Shown here: positions 1 to 9,329 of the stretch, in pieces | Layout: each line of letters opens with the position of its first letter | How positions within the stretch are numbered: the stretch's first letter is position 1 | Source: Cellulosimicrobium funkei | GTDB taxonomy: Bacteria; Actinomycetota; Actinomycetes; Actinomycetales; Cellulomonadaceae | Length of the DNA: 64,000 nt | Reading direction: 5' to 3' | NCBI RefSeq assembly: GCF_004519295.1 | Contig: NZ_SOZH01000005.1 | Location: 310,001-374,000, forward strand | Notes under the pieces: generated by a model | Told to the model about the DNA's origin: nothing | Database searches by the model: none | The model's input: the letters and a program-made list of their open reading frames with translations, nothing else | Made by a program: the position numbers and the translations under genes

Positions 1-540
1 GAGGCGACGCTCGCGGTCCTCGAACGCGGCGACCGGCGAGCCCGACGACGTCGCGAGGACCTCGAAGCCCTCGGGCGCGCGGTGCACGGCGTCGCCGTGG
101 CTCATCCACGTGGTCTGGTTCTGCGGCGTGCCGTCGAGCAGCACGCCCGCGGCGCACACCTCGACCTCGGTGCCGCCGTACTCGCGCAGGCCCGTCTGGG
201 CGACCTCGCCGCCGAGGGCCTTCGCCATGGCCTGGAAGCCGTAGCAGATGCCCATGACGGGCACGCCGGCCTCGAACAGCGCCGGGTCGACGAACGGGGC
301 ACCCGTGGCGTACACGGACGAGGGACCGCCCGAGAGGATGATCGCGGCCGGGTCCTTGGCGAGCATCTGCTCGACCGTGAAGGTGTGCGGCACGATCTCG
401 GAGTAGACCTTGGCCTCGCGCACGCGGCGCGCGATGAGCTGCGCGTACTGGGCGCCGAAGTCGACGACGAGCACGGGCCGCGGGGTCGAGGCCACCTCGG
501 CGGTGGTGGGGGTGTCGGGAGCGGTGGCGGGTGACGTCAC
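1..540 (-). CDS. guaA: GMP synthase (glutamine-hydrolysing), N-terminal part, cut by window edge
   Basis: This is the first 180 codons of GMP synthase, which aminates XMP to GMP using glutamine-derived ammonia. The visible part is the class I glutamine amidotransferase domain. It opens with [20 protein letters not shown] at about residues 21-40, has the ILSGGP oxyanion motif, and has the nucleophile Cys in MGICYGFQ. The catalytic His and the ATP-pyrophosphatase domain lie beyond the left edge. The GTG start at 540 is chosen because a -10 hexamer TATCCT lies 6 bases upstream, implying a leaderless mRNA. About 20 disordered residues precede the conserved domain. The window also holds guaB and guaB3, so much of guanylate synthesis is nearby. 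Confidence 0.95.
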   Translation of the reverse strand, partial: MTSPATAPDTPTTAEVASTPRPVLVVDFGAQYAQLIARRVREAKVYSEIVPHTFTVEQMLAKDPAAIILSGGPSSVYATGAPFVDPALFEAGVPVMGICYGFQAMAKALGGEVAQTGLREYGGTEVEVCAAGVLLDGTPQNQTTWMSHGDAVHRAPEGFEVLATSSGSPVAAFEDRERRL

Positions 541-546
541 CCGTCC

Positions 547-552
547 AGGATA
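547..552 (-). promoter_or_regulatory. -10 hexamer of leaderless guaA promoter
   Basis: TATCCT on the minus strand ends 6 bases before the guaA GTG, so transcription should begin at or very near the start codon. No -35 box is obvious. Confidence 0.6.
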
Positions 553-582
553 GTCGCCGTGCGGCGGGGCTCGTCCCGCGTC

Positions 583-1296
583 TCAGGCGTCGGTGCGCAC
601 CTCGGCGCGCGCCGCGACGCGCTCGCGCAGGGCGCGGGCGGCCGCCTCCGGGTCGCTCGCCGCCGTGATCGCGCGCACCACCACGATCCGGGTCGCGCCG
701 GCGTCGAGGACCGCGTCGAGCCGGTCCGCGTCGATCCCGCCGATCGCGAACCACGGCGTCGCGGGCCGGGTCGCCGCGACGTCGCGCAGCAGGTCCAGGC
801 CGACGGCGGCCCGCCCCGGCTTCGTCGGGGTCGCCCACAGCGGGCCCACGCAGAAGTAGTCCACCGCCGGGTCGGCCTCCGCCGCGGCCGCCTGCGCGGC
901 CGAGTGCGTGGACCGGCCGAGCACGGGCCCCGCGCCGAGCAGCGCCCGCACGGCCGGGACCGGCAGGTCGCCCTGGCCCATGTGCACGACCGGCGCGCCC
1001 GTGACCGACGCCACGTCCGCCCGGTCGTTCACGGCCCACAGCGCGCCGTGCTCCGTCGCGACGCGCGCGACGAGCTCCTGGAGCTCGAGCTCGCGCGCGA
1101 CGTCGAGCGTCTTGTCGCGGAGCTGCACGACGTCCACCCCGCCCGCGAGCGCCGCCCGCAGGAAGTCCTCGAGGTCGCCGCGCTCCTCGCGCGCGTCCGT
1201 GCAGAGGTAGAGCCGCGCGTCGGCGAGCCGGGCGCGTGCGGCGTCCGCCGCCGACGGGGCGGGAGTGGCCGGGGTGGTGGAGGTCTCGGAGCTCAC
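583..1296 (-). CDS. thiE: Thiamine-phosphate synthase ThiE
   Basis: ThiE joins HMP-pyrophosphate to the thiazole phosphate carboxylate to give thiamine phosphate. The 237-residue protein has the TIM-barrel motifs [53 protein letters not shown] and WFAIGGI. The GTG at 1296 is selected because TAGGCT lies 7 bases upstream, giving a leaderless transcript. It is divergent from thiO-thiS-thiG and is therefore not behind the TPP riboswitch that precedes those genes. The first 25 residues are Ala/Thr/Pro-rich and poorly conserved, so a later start is possible. Confidence 0.94.
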   Translation of the reverse strand: MSSETSTTPATPAPSAADAARARLADARLYLCTDAREERGDLEDFLRAALAGGVDVVQLRDKTLDVARELELQELVARVATEHGALWAVNDRADVASVTGAPVVHMGQGDLPVPAVRALLGAGPVLGRSTHSAAQAAAAEADPAVDYFCVGPLWATPTKPGRAAVGLDLLRDVAATRPATPWFAIGGIDADRLDAVLDAGATRIVVVRAITAASDPEAAARALRERVAARAEVRTDA

Positions 1297-1303
1297 CCGC
1301 GGG

Positions 1304-1309
1304 AGCCTA
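1304..1309 (-). promoter_or_regulatory. -10 hexamer of leaderless thiE promoter
   Basis: TAGGCT on the minus strand ends 7 bases before the thiE GTG. Confidence 0.55.
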
Positions 1310-1334
1310 ACCTCGGCGGGCCCACGGCAGGAGG

Positions 1335-1340
1335 TACTGT
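1335..1340 (+). promoter_or_regulatory. Possible -10 hexamer of the thiO-thiS-thiG riboswitch transcript
   Basis: TACTGT lies about 10 bases before the first conserved TPP-aptamer bases. No convincing -35 box is seen. The assignment rests on position only. Confidence 0.4.
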
Positions 1341-1347
1341 GGCCGAC

Positions 1348-1429
1348 AGCACGGGAGCCCCGCACGGGGCTGAGAGGGCGTCGCCGCCGACCGTCGAACC
1401 TGATCTGGGTCATGCCAGCGAAGGGAGCG
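1348..1429 (+). promoter_or_regulatory. TPP (THI-box) riboswitch
   Basis: The conserved aptamer strings are present in order: ACGGGAGCC, GGCTGAGAGGG, then GAACCTGATCTGGGTCATGC and CAGCGAAGGGAGC. These match the canonical CUGAGA, ACCUGAUC-GGGU and GCGAAGGGA blocks of thiamine-pyrophosphate riboswitches. The last block contains AAGGGAG, which lies 5 bases before the thiO ATG and is the only Shine-Dalgarno for it. TPP binding would therefore be expected to hide the ribosome binding site directly. No separate terminator hairpin is visible between the aptamer and thiO. Confidence 0.93.
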
Positions 1430-1432
1430 CAC

Positions 1433-2707
1433 ATGAGCCTGTCCGTCCACCCGTCCGCGGGTGGCTCCGTCGTGCCCGACGGCGCGCGTGACGTCGTCGT
1501 CGTGGGGGGCGGGATCGTGGGTCTCGCCGTCGCGTGGCGCGCGGCGCGCGCGGGCCTGACCGTCACGGTGCTCGACCCGGCGCCGGGCGCGGGCGCGACG
1601 CATGCCGCCGCGGGGATGCTGGCGCCGGTGACCGAGGCCGACTTCGGGGAGGAGGCCGCCCTGCGGCTCCACCTCGCGGCCGCCGCGGCGTGGCCGGCGT
1701 TCGCCGCGGACCTGCGCGCGGCGACGGGGGCGGACGTCGGGCTGCGGACCGCCGGGACGCTCACCCTCGCCTACGACGCGGACGACCTCGCGCTGCTCCG
1801 CCGCGTCCTCGCGCTGCACGCCGCACACGGTCTCGCGTCGCACGAGCTCACCGTCGCCGACGCGCGCCGCCGCGAGCCGTACCTGGGCCCGCGCGTCGCC
1901 GGGGCGGCGTGGGCCCCCGCGGACCACGCGGTCGACCCGCGCGCGACGCACGCCGCGCTGCTCTCGGCGGTCGGCGGGCGCGACGCCGCGGGTGCGGGCT
2001 CGGCCACCGGGGCGCGCGTCGTCCGCGCGTCCGCGACCCGGCTCGCGCTCGATGCCGGGCGCGTGGTCGGCGTGCACGACGACGCCGGCCGGCTCCACCG
2101 CGCGGGTGCGGTCGTCGTCGCGGCGGGCTGGCAGTCGGGCGCCCTCCTCGCGGACGTGCCGGGCGTCGTCGTGCCCACGCGCCCGGTGAAGGGTCAGACG
2201 CTGCGGCTCGACGCCGGCCCGGACCTCGCGCTGGAGCACGTCGTGCGCGGGCTCGTGCAGGGCCGGCCGGTGTACGTCGTGCCGCGCGACGCCGAGCCGG
2301 CGGGGCCGCGCGCGGGTCACCGGGAGGTCGTCGTCGGGGCCACCACCGAGGAGAACCCGGACGACCGCCGCGCCACCGCCGGCGGGGTCTTCGCGCTCCT
2401 GCGGGACGCGCGCGCCCTCCTGCCGGGGATCGACGAGGCCGCGCTGGTCGAGGTGACGCCGCGGGGGCGCCCCGCGACCCCGGACAACCTCCCGCTCGTC
2501 GGGCCGACGGACGTCCCGGGGCTGCACCTCGCGACGGGCCACGGCCGCAACGGCATCCTGCTCGCCCCGCTCACGGCCGACGCCGTCGTCGCCGGGCTCG
2601 GCGGGCTCCCCGCGCTCGGCGGGACCGAGCACGGCGACGACGTCGCGACCGCCCTCGCCACCGCCCGCACCGACCGCTTCGCCCGCACCGCCACGACACC
2701 GAGGTGA
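1433..2707 (+). CDS. thiO: Glycine oxidase ThiO
   Basis: This FAD-dependent amine oxidase makes iminoacetate from glycine for thiazole synthesis, the oxygen-dependent alternative to ThiH. The 424-residue protein begins its Rossmann fold near residue 21 with [15 protein letters not shown] and has [10 protein letters not shown]. Late motifs are [16 protein letters not shown] and [13 protein letters not shown], which contact FAD in DAO-family enzymes. The ATG at 1433 is chosen because AAGGGAG from the TPP aptamer lies 5 bases upstream. The next gene, thiS, begins 5 bases after the stop, so thiO-thiS-thiG form one riboswitch-controlled operon. Confidence 0.94.
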   Translation: MSLSVHPSAGGSVVPDGARDVVVVGGGIVGLAVAWRAARAGLTVTVLDPAPGAGATHAAAGMLAPVTEADFGEEAALRLHLAAAAAWPAFAADLRAATGADVGLRTAGTLTLAYDADDLALLRRVLALHAAHGLASHELTVADARRREPYLGPRVAGAAWAPADHAVDPRATHAALLSAVGGRDAAGAGSATGARVVRASATRLALDAGRVVGVHDDAGRLHRAGAVVVAAGWQSGALLADVPGVVVPTRPVKGQTLRLDAGPDLALEHVVRGLVQGRPVYVVPRDAEPAGPRAGHREVVVGATTEENPDDRRATAGGVFALLRDARALLPGIDEAALVEVTPRGRPATPDNLPLVGPTDVPGLHLATGHGRNGILLAPLTADAVVAGLGGLPALGGTEHGDDVATALATARTDRFARTATTPR

Positions 2708-2712
2708 GACCC

Positions 2713-2946
2713 GTGACCGCACCCGCACCCACCGCGCTCGTCAACGGCGAGCCGTACCCGCTCGACGGCGACGTCGACCTGGAGCGGCTCGTCGCCGCGC
2801 TCGTCCCCGCCTACGTCGCCGACGGCACGCCGCAGGGCGTCGCGGTGGCCGTCGGGGACGCCGTCGTGCCGCGCGGCGCCTGGGCGACGACCGTCGTCGT
2901 GCCCGGGGACCGCATCGAGATCGTCACCGCCGTCCAGGGCGGCTGA
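2713..2946 (+). CDS. thiS: Sulfur carrier protein ThiS
   Basis: ThiS is a small ubiquitin-like protein whose C-terminal glycine is adenylated and converted to a thiocarboxylate, the sulfur source for the thiazole. The 77-residue protein starts TALVNGEPYPL, has VAVAVGDAVVPRGAW and ends TAVQGG, with the required terminal Gly-Gly. The GTG start lies 5 bases after the thiO stop, and thiG begins 9 bases after the thiS stop. No ThiF is in this operon. The convergent MoeB-rhodanese protein downstream of thiG is the likely activating enzyme. Confidence 0.93.
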   Translation: MTAPAPTALVNGEPYPLDGDVDLERLVAALVPAYVADGTPQGVAVAVGDAVVPRGAWATTVVVPGDRIEIVTAVQGG

Positions 2947-3798
<852 letters not shown>

Positions 3799-3824
3799 CC
3801 TCGTCCACCAGGCCGTCCCGGCGG

Positions 3825-3885
3825 GCCGAGCAGGCCATCCCGGCTCGTCCGTCGACCAGGACGCGCCACGACCACCTGGTCGACG
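3825..3885 (+). repeat. Palindromic intergenic repeat, copy A (degenerate)
   Basis: The sequence between convergent thiG and the MoeB gene resembles the repeats at 19265, 46582 and 48156. It starts GCCGAGCAGG and carries CTCGTCC, CCAGGAC and ACCACCTGGTCGACG. A perfect 10-bp inverted repeat, GTCGACCAGG/CCTGGTCGAC, occupies 3851-3860 and 3875-3884 around a 14-base loop. Just upstream, CAGGCC-TCCCGGC is duplicated. The position between two gene 3' ends fits a bidirectional terminator or a REP-like element. Confidence 0.6.
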
Positions 3886-3895
3886 TGCAGGGGGG

Positions 3896-5212
3896 CTAGA
3901 GGGTGGGGGTCTTCAGGGCGTCGAGGAGGGCCTGGACGCCGCCGACGACGGAGCGGGCGTCGAGGCCCGCGGCGCGGGCGGCATCGGCGACGCGGGCCGA
4001 CCGGCCGCCGACCGCGCACACCACGAGCACCGGGCGGTCGGCGGGCAGGTCCGCGAGCGCCGCGGCGGCACCGGGGTCCTGCGTGCCGCCGAGGAACGCG
4101 CCGCTCGGGACGAGCGTCGACCCGGGGAGCGGGCGCACCTGCGCCTCCCAGTCCTCGCGGACGTCGAGCAGGAAGGGTGCGGCGTCGTCGGCCCGCAGCA
4201 GGGCGGCCGCGTCAGGGGCGGACACGTCGCGCGGCGCGGGCCCCGCTGCCCCGGTCGGCCCCGCCCCGGCACCGGGCGTCGCCACGGCCTGCGCCGCGGG
4301 CCGGAGCCCGCAGAACGCGGCGTAGGCGTCGTCGCCCGGCAGGAGCGCGGTGACGGGCTCGCGCGTCGGGTCGGCGCGCACGGTGAGCTGGCGCCACGAG
4401 AGGTCGAGGGCGTCGTAGACGGCGAGGCGGCCCAGCAGCGTGGTGCCGGCGCCGGTGACGAGCTTGATCGCCTCGGTCGCCATGACGGAGCCGACGGTGC
4501 CGCACATCGCGCCGAACACGCCGCCGGTCGCGCAGTCGGGTGCCGCGCCCGGGGGCGGCGGGACGGGGAACACGTCGCGGTAGGTGACCCCGCGCGGGCC
4601 CTGCTCCCCCGACCCCGCCGCGGGATCGGGACCCGCGGCGTCCGGGTGCGGGGCGTCGTCGGGCACGGCGAACCGGGGCGCGGCCCAGAAGACGCTGACC
4701 TGTCCCTGGAAGCGGTAGATCGAGCCCCAGACGACGGGCAGGCCGAGGACCTCGGCCGCGTCGGAGACGAGGTAGCGGGTCGGGAAGTTGTCGGCGCCGT
4801 CGAGCACGACGTCGTAGCCGCGCAGCACGTCGAGCGCGTTGTCCGCGTCGAGCCGCAGCGCGTGCTCGACGACCTGGACGTGCGGGTTGACGTCCGCGAT
4901 GCTCTCGCGCGCGGAGTCGACCTTGCGACGTCCGACGTCCGACCCGCCGTGGATGACCTGGCGCTGGAGGTTGGACGTGTCGACGGCGTCGTCGTCGACG
5001 ATGCCGATCGTGCCGACGCCCGCGGCGGCGAGGTAGAGCAGCGCGGGGCTGCCGAGGCCGCCCGCGCCGACGACGAGCACGCGCGCGGCCGCGAGCCGCC
5101 GCTGGCCCTCGGTACCGACGCCCGGCAGCGCGAGGTGGCGCGCGTAGCGCTCGAGCTCCGGCGTCGAGAGCTCGGGACCGGGCGCGACGAGGGGCGCGAG
5201 CGGCGTGGTCAT
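3896..5212 (-). CDS. moeB: MoeB/ThiF-type adenylyltransferase with C-terminal rhodanese domain
   Basis: An E1-like enzyme that adenylates the C-terminal glycine of ubiquitin-like sulfur carriers (ThiS, MoaD or CysO types), fused to a sulfurtransferase. The 438-residue protein has the nucleotide-binding loop VLVVGAGGLGSPALLYLAAA near residues 45-64, the Arg motif TSNLQRQVIH, and the Asp in DGADNFPTRYL. GVFGAMCGTVGSVMATEAIK follows. The C-terminal rhodanese part, from about residue 335, carries its active cysteine in VCAVGGRSARV. The CxxC zinc ligands of classical MoeB are not obvious. The ATG overlaps the DUF3817 stop. Convergence with thiO-thiS-thiG suggests service to ThiS, but the true partner cannot be read from sequence. 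Confidence 0.92.
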   Translation of the reverse strand: MTTPLAPLVAPGPELSTPELERYARHLALPGVGTEGQRRLAAARVLVVGAGGLGSPALLYLAAAGVGTIGIVDDDAVDTSNLQRQVIHGGSDVGRRKVDSARESIADVNPHVQVVEHALRLDADNALDVLRGYDVVLDGADNFPTRYLVSDAAEVLGLPVVWGSIYRFQGQVSVFWAAPRFAVPDDAPHPDAAGPDPAAGSGEQGPRGVTYRDVFPVPPPPGAAPDCATGGVFGAMCGTVGSVMATEAIKLVTGAGTTLLGRLAVYDALDLSWRQLTVRADPTREPVTALLPGDDAYAAFCGLRPAAQAVATPGAGAGPTGAAGPAPRDVSAPDAAALLRADDAAPFLLDVREDWEAQVRPLPGSTLVPSGAFLGGTQDPGAAAALADLPADRPVLVVCAVGGRSARVADAARAAGLDARSVVGGVQALLDALKTPTL

Positions 5213-5655
5213 GCCGCGTACTGCTCCTCCAGCGCGACGAGCTTCGCGTCGGCCTCGGCGTGCACCTTCTTCTCGAGGATGAACGACATGACCGGGACGA
5301 CGCCGGCGAACACCATCGTCGTGAGGCGGCCCCAGCCCCAACGCATCTTGGTCCACAGGTCGAGCACGGTGACGAGGTACACGACGTAGATCCAGCCGTG
5401 CGCGAAGGGGATCCAGGACACGTACCGCATGACCCCGTCGACGTCGACGAACTGGCCCACGCCGTACTTGACGAGCATCTCGACGCACAGGATCAGCAGC
5501 ATCACACCGGTGATGATCGCGAGGACCCGGTAGCGCGCGAGCGCGCCGCGCGCCTTGCCGATCGCGGTGCGCGCGGCCTCCGCGCTGGGGGCCGCCGCGT
5601 CGGCGGGGGCGACGACGGGCGCGTCGGTGGGGGTGGCCGGGTCCTGCGTGGTCAT
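5209..5655 (-). CDS. DUF3817 membrane protein
   Basis: A 148-residue protein with an Ala/Pro-rich cytosolic N-terminus and three hydrophobic segments. These are at about residues 43-62 (VLAIITGVMLLILCVEMLVK), 83-102 (around IPFAHGWIYVVYLVTVLDL) and 111-128 (LTTMVFAGVVPVMSFIL). The arrangement, including KYGVG and the PFAHGW motif between segments, is that of the actinobacterial DUF3817 family (the YdzA-like C-terminal region). No biochemical role is known to me. Its stop codon overlaps the MoeB-rhodanese start (ATGA), so the two are cotranscribed. Confidence 0.85.
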   Translation of the reverse strand: MTTQDPATPTDAPVVAPADAAAPSAEAARTAIGKARGALARYRVLAIITGVMLLILCVEMLVKYGVGQFVDVDGVMRYVSWIPFAHGWIYVVYLVTVLDLWTKMRWGWGRLTTMVFAGVVPVMSFILEKKVHAEADAKLVALEEQYAA

Positions 5656-5762
5656 GGGAGAGGTCCTCGTTCCGGGCGAGACGGCCGCGGCGGTCTCCGC
5701 CGCGTGCGGTGGCGTGACGCGGTCGCCGCGTTAAACCGTCGCCGCGTGTCGGACGCCGAACC

Positions 5763-5768
5763 TAGGGT
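5763..5768 (+). promoter_or_regulatory. -10 hexamer of leaderless ABC exporter operon promoter
   Basis: TAGGGT ends 8 bases before the GTG at 5777. No Shine-Dalgarno precedes that codon. Confidence 0.55.
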
Positions 5769-5776
5769 AGAACACC

Positions 5777-7573
5777 GTGCGACCCCTCCCCCTCCCCGAC
5801 CCGGGGACCCCCGACCTGCGCGGACCGTCCCGCTACCTCCTCTGGATCGCCCGGCGCCAGTGGACGGTGCTCACGGTGTCCGTGCTGCTCGGCCTCGTGA
5901 ACTTCGCGTGCCAGGCGTTCCAGCCGTACATGCTCGGCCGCGCGCTCGACGAGGGGCTCACCGCCGGGTTCGGTGCCGAGCTGTGGCGCTGGGCGGGCCT
6001 CCTGCTCGCGCTGGGCCTGGGCATCGTCGTCACGGGCGTGACGCAGCACCGGTTCGACATCGCGAACTGGCTGCGCTCGGCGCTCACGACGTCGCAGCTC
6101 GTGGGCGACGTCACGGCCCGCTCGGGCGACGCGATCACCGAGGAGCTCCCGACGGGCGAGGTCGTGTCCACCGTCGCGAGCGACGCGATGCGCGTCGGCC
6201 AGCTCTTCTCGATGATGGGCCAGTTCCTCGGCGCGCTCGGCGCGTACGTCGTCGTGGCGGTCATCATGCTCTCGACGTCGCTCCAGCTCGGGCTCGTCGT
6301 CGTGCTGGGTCTGCCGGTCGTCGCCGCGGTGCTCGCGCTGCTCGTCAAACCGCTCCAGCAGCGCCAGGCCGCGCAGCGCGAGGCGCAGGGCCGCCTGACG
6401 ACGCTCGGCGCGGACACCGTCTCGGGCCTGCGCATCCTGCGCGGGATCGGCGGCGAGGGCGTGTTCGTGGGCCGCTACGCGCGGCAGTCGCAGAAGGTCC
6501 GCGAGGCCGGCGTGAAGGTCGCGCACACCCAGGCCACGCTCGACGCGCTCCAGGTGCTCCTGCCCGGCCTGCTCGTCGTGCTCGTCGTCTACCTCGGCGC
6601 GACGGCGGCCCTGCGCGGCGAGATCACGCCCGGGCAGCTCGTCGCGTTCTACGGGTACGCGGCGTTCCTCGGCTGGCCGCTGCAGGTCGCGACGCAGATG
6701 CTCAACATCGCGACGCGCGCCCACGTCGCCGCGCGCAAGATCGTGCGCGTCCTCGCGGTCGAACCGGCCGCGGGCGCGACCCCGGCCACCGCGCCCATGC
6801 CGCCCGAGGGCAGCCCCCTGGTCGACGAGACGAGCGGCCTGGTGCTCGAGCCGGGGCGCGTCGTCGCGCTCGTCTCGGCGGACCCGGACGCGTCGGCGGC
6901 CGTCGCGACCCGGCTGGGTCGGTTCGACGACGCCGCGGAGGCGGCCACGCCCGTGCGGCTCGGCGGGACGCCGCTCGCCGCGCTCGACAAGCACGCGCTC
7001 CGGCGCCGCGTCGTCGTCGCCGAGGCGACGCCCCAGCTCTTCTCGGGCGCGCTGCGCGACGAGCTCGACGCGCGCGGCACCGCGACGGAGGCCGAGGTGC
7101 TCGCCGCGGTGAGCACGGCCGACGCGCACGACGTGCTCGACTCCGTGCCCGACGGCCTCGCGGGCGAGCTGCCCGAGAAGGGGCGGTCGCTCTCGGGCGG
7201 CCAGCGCCAGCGCGTCGCGCTCGCCCGGGCGCTCCTCACGGACCCGGAGATCCTCGTCCTCGTCGAGCCGACGAGCGCCGTCGACGCGCACACCGAGGCG
7301 CGGATCGCCGCGAGCCTCGCGCAGGCCCGCCGCGGGCGCACGACCCTCGTCGTCACGGCGTCGCCGCTCGTGCTCGAGCACGTCGACGAGGTGCTGCTCC
7401 TCGAGGACGGCCGGGTCACGGCGCGCGGCACGCACCGCGACCTCGTCGACCGCGCCCACTCCCCCGCGACCGCACCGGACGACGACGCGGCCCGGTACCT
7501 GCGCGTCGTCGGGCGCTCGCTCGACGACACCCCCGCCCTCGCCCGCACCGCACCCGAAGGAGGCCAGGCATGA
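5777..7573 (+). CDS. ABC exporter half-transporter with degenerate Walker A (subunit 1 of heterodimer)
   Basis: A 598-residue type IV ABC half-transporter with an N-terminal six-helix transmembrane domain (about residues 20-330) and a C-terminal ATPase domain. The signature LSGGQRQRVALARALL is intact. The P-loop is lost, with ALVSADPDASAAVATRLG where GxxGxGKST is expected, and the Walker B aspartate is replaced in ILVLVEPTSAVD. It should therefore supply the signature motif for the partner's ATP site but bind nucleotide poorly itself. The GTG start is leaderless behind TAGGGT, and the stop overlaps the next ATG. Substrate unknown; multidrug or lipid export is typical of the family. Confidence 0.9.
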   Translation: MRPLPLPDPGTPDLRGPSRYLLWIARRQWTVLTVSVLLGLVNFACQAFQPYMLGRALDEGLTAGFGAELWRWAGLLLALGLGIVVTGVTQHRFDIANWLRSALTTSQLVGDVTARSGDAITEELPTGEVVSTVASDAMRVGQLFSMMGQFLGALGAYVVVAVIMLSTSLQLGLVVVLGLPVVAAVLALLVKPLQQRQAAQREAQGRLTTLGADTVSGLRILRGIGGEGVFVGRYARQSQKVREAGVKVAHTQATLDALQVLLPGLLVVLVVYLGATAALRGEITPGQLVAFYGYAAFLGWPLQVATQMLNIATRAHVAARKIVRVLAVEPAAGATPATAPMPPEGSPLVDETSGLVLEPGRVVALVSADPDASAAVATRLGRFDDAAEAATPVRLGGTPLAALDKHALRRRVVVAEATPQLFSGALRDELDARGTATEAEVLAAVSTADAHDVLDSVPDGLAGELPEKGRSLSGGQRQRVALARALLTDPEILVLVEPTSAVDAHTEARIAASLAQARRGRTTLVVTASPLVLEHVDEVLLLEDGRVTARGTHRDLVDRAHSPATAPDDDAARYLRVVGRSLDDTPALARTAPEGGQA

Positions 7574-9303
7574 GGCTCCCCGTCGCCGACGGCCCCGCCG
7601 TCCGCGCCGCCGCCGGTCGCCTGTTCGCCCGGCACCGCGGCACGTTCGTGCTCATCGCCGTCCTCCACACCCTGGCCGCGGTCGCGGGTCTCGTGGGGCC
7701 GTGGCTCCTCGGCCGGCTCGTCGACGCCGTCACGGAGGGCACCACGTCGTCGTACGTGACGACCGTCGTCGCCGTGGGCGCGGGCGCGGTCCTCGCGCAG
7801 GCCGTCCTGCGCCGGTACGCGCAGCGCCTGTCCATGGTGTTCGGCGAGACGGTGTTCGCCGAGCTGCGCGAGGACCTCGTCGAGACGGTGACGTCGCTGC
7901 CGCTGTCCACGGTCGAGCGCGCGGGCACGGGCGACCTCGTGGCACGCACGACGAACGACATCGACCGCATCCAGCACGCCGTGCGGTTCGGCGTGCCGCA
8001 GCTCCTCGTCGCGGTCGTCACGCTCGTGCTCACGGCCGTGGCAGCCGTCGTGGTCGCACCCCTCGTCGCGCTCGCGCTGTTCGTGGGCGTGCCGCTGCTC
8101 GTCGTCGTGTCGCGGTGGTACCTCAAGCGCGCGTCGGCCGGCTACCAGCGCGAGGCCGCCGCCTACGCGACGCTCAACGGCACCATCACCGAGAGCGTCG
8201 AGGGCGCGCGCACGGTCGACGCGCTCTCGCTCACCGAGCGCCGCCAGGCGCGCGTGCGCGCCGACCTCACCGAGGCGTTCGAGGCGGAGCGGTACACCCT
8301 CGGGCTGCGCACCGTGCTGTTCCCGGGCATCGACCTGGCCATCGCGATCGCGCCCGTCGCGGCGCTCGTGTGGGGCGCGTGGCTGCTCTCGCAGGGCCAG
8401 ACGACGCTCGGCGCCGTGGCCACGGTGACGACCTACGCGTTCCAGCTCGCCGGGCCGGTGTGGAACCTCATCTTCTGGCTCGACGAGATCCAGGTGGCCG
8501 CGGCGTCGTACGCGCGCATCGTCGGCGTCGCGCAGGTGCCCGGCGACCGCACCCCGACGGGCGACGTGCCCGACGGCGACCGCCTCGTCGCGCGCGACGT
8601 CGAGTACGCCTACCGCGAGGGCCACCCCGTGCTGCACGGCGTCTCGCTCGACCTCGAGCCGGGCGAGCGGCTCGCCGTCGTCGGGCCGTCGGGCGCGGGC
8701 AAGTCGACCCTCGGACGCATGCTCGCGGGCATCCACCCTCCGACGGCGGGCTCCGTCCGCTCCGGCGGCGTGCGGCTCGTCGACCTGCCGCTCGAGGACC
8801 TGCGGCGCGAGGTCGCGCTCGTCACGCAGGAGCACCACGTGTTCGTCGGCACGCTCGCGGACAACCTGCGCCTCGCGAAGGTCGACGCGGAGGAGGCCGA
8901 GCTGCTCGACGCGCTCGACGCCGTCGACGCGCGTGGGTGGGCCGAGTCGCTGCCCGAGGGCCTCGCGACGACCGTGGGGTCGGGCGGGCACGTGCTCACC
9001 CCGGCGCAGGCGCAGCAGCTCGCGCTCGCGCGCCTCGTGCTGCTCGACCCGCACACGCTCGTGCTCGACGAGGCGACGTCGCTCCTCGACCCCCGGGCGG
9101 CTCGCCACCTCGAGCGCTCGCTCGACGCCGTGCTGGCCGGCCGGACGGTCGTCGCGATCGCACACCGCCTGCACACCGCGCACGACGCCGACCGCGTCGC
9201 CGTGGTCGACGGCGGCCGCATCAGCGAGATCGGCCCGCACGACGAGCTCGTCGCCGCGGGCGGCGACTACGCGCGGCTGTGGCACTCCTGGCAGCAGGAG
9301 TAG
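7570..9303 (+). CDS. ABC exporter half-transporter with intact Walker A/B and degenerate signature (subunit 2)
   Basis: A 577-residue partner of the preceding subunit. The transmembrane domain spans about residues 20-310. The ATPase domain has Walker A VVGPSGAGKSTLGRML, a Q-loop in LVTQEHHVFVGTLADNL, Walker B TLVLDEATSLLD and a switch histidine in VVAIAHRLHT. The signature LSGGQ is replaced by LTPAQAQQLALARLVL. Together the two proteins form one complete ATP site (Walker A/B here, LSGGQ from the partner) and one dead site. The ATG overlaps the upstream stop (ATGA), consistent with tight stoichiometry. Confidence 0.92.
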   Translation: MRLPVADGPAVRAAAGRLFARHRGTFVLIAVLHTLAAVAGLVGPWLLGRLVDAVTEGTTSSYVTTVVAVGAGAVLAQAVLRRYAQRLSMVFGETVFAELREDLVETVTSLPLSTVERAGTGDLVARTTNDIDRIQHAVRFGVPQLLVAVVTLVLTAVAAVVVAPLVALALFVGVPLLVVVSRWYLKRASAGYQREAAAYATLNGTITESVEGARTVDALSLTERRQARVRADLTEAFEAERYTLGLRTVLFPGIDLAIAIAPVAALVWGAWLLSQGQTTLGAVATVTTYAFQLAGPVWNLIFWLDEIQVAAASYARIVGVAQVPGDRTPTGDVPDGDRLVARDVEYAYREGHPVLHGVSLDLEPGERLAVVGPSGAGKSTLGRMLAGIHPPTAGSVRSGGVRLVDLPLEDLRREVALVTQEHHVFVGTLADNLRLAKVDAEEAELLDALDAVDARGWAESLPEGLATTVGSGGHVLTPAQAQQLALARLVLLDPHTLVLDEATSLLDPRAARHLERSLDAVLAGRTVVAIAHRLHTAHDADRVAVVDGGRISEIGPHDELVAAGGDYARLWHSWQQE

Positions 9304-9329
9304 CGCCGGTCGGTGCCAAGATGGTGCCG

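Noticed and set aside
5260-9303. An uninterrupted plus-strand frame of over 1,300 codons across the ABC exporter
   Set aside because: The first part is Arg/Ala/His-rich shadow sequence typical of GC-rich DNA read out of frame. Only its end, the second ABC subunit from 7570, has real motifs.
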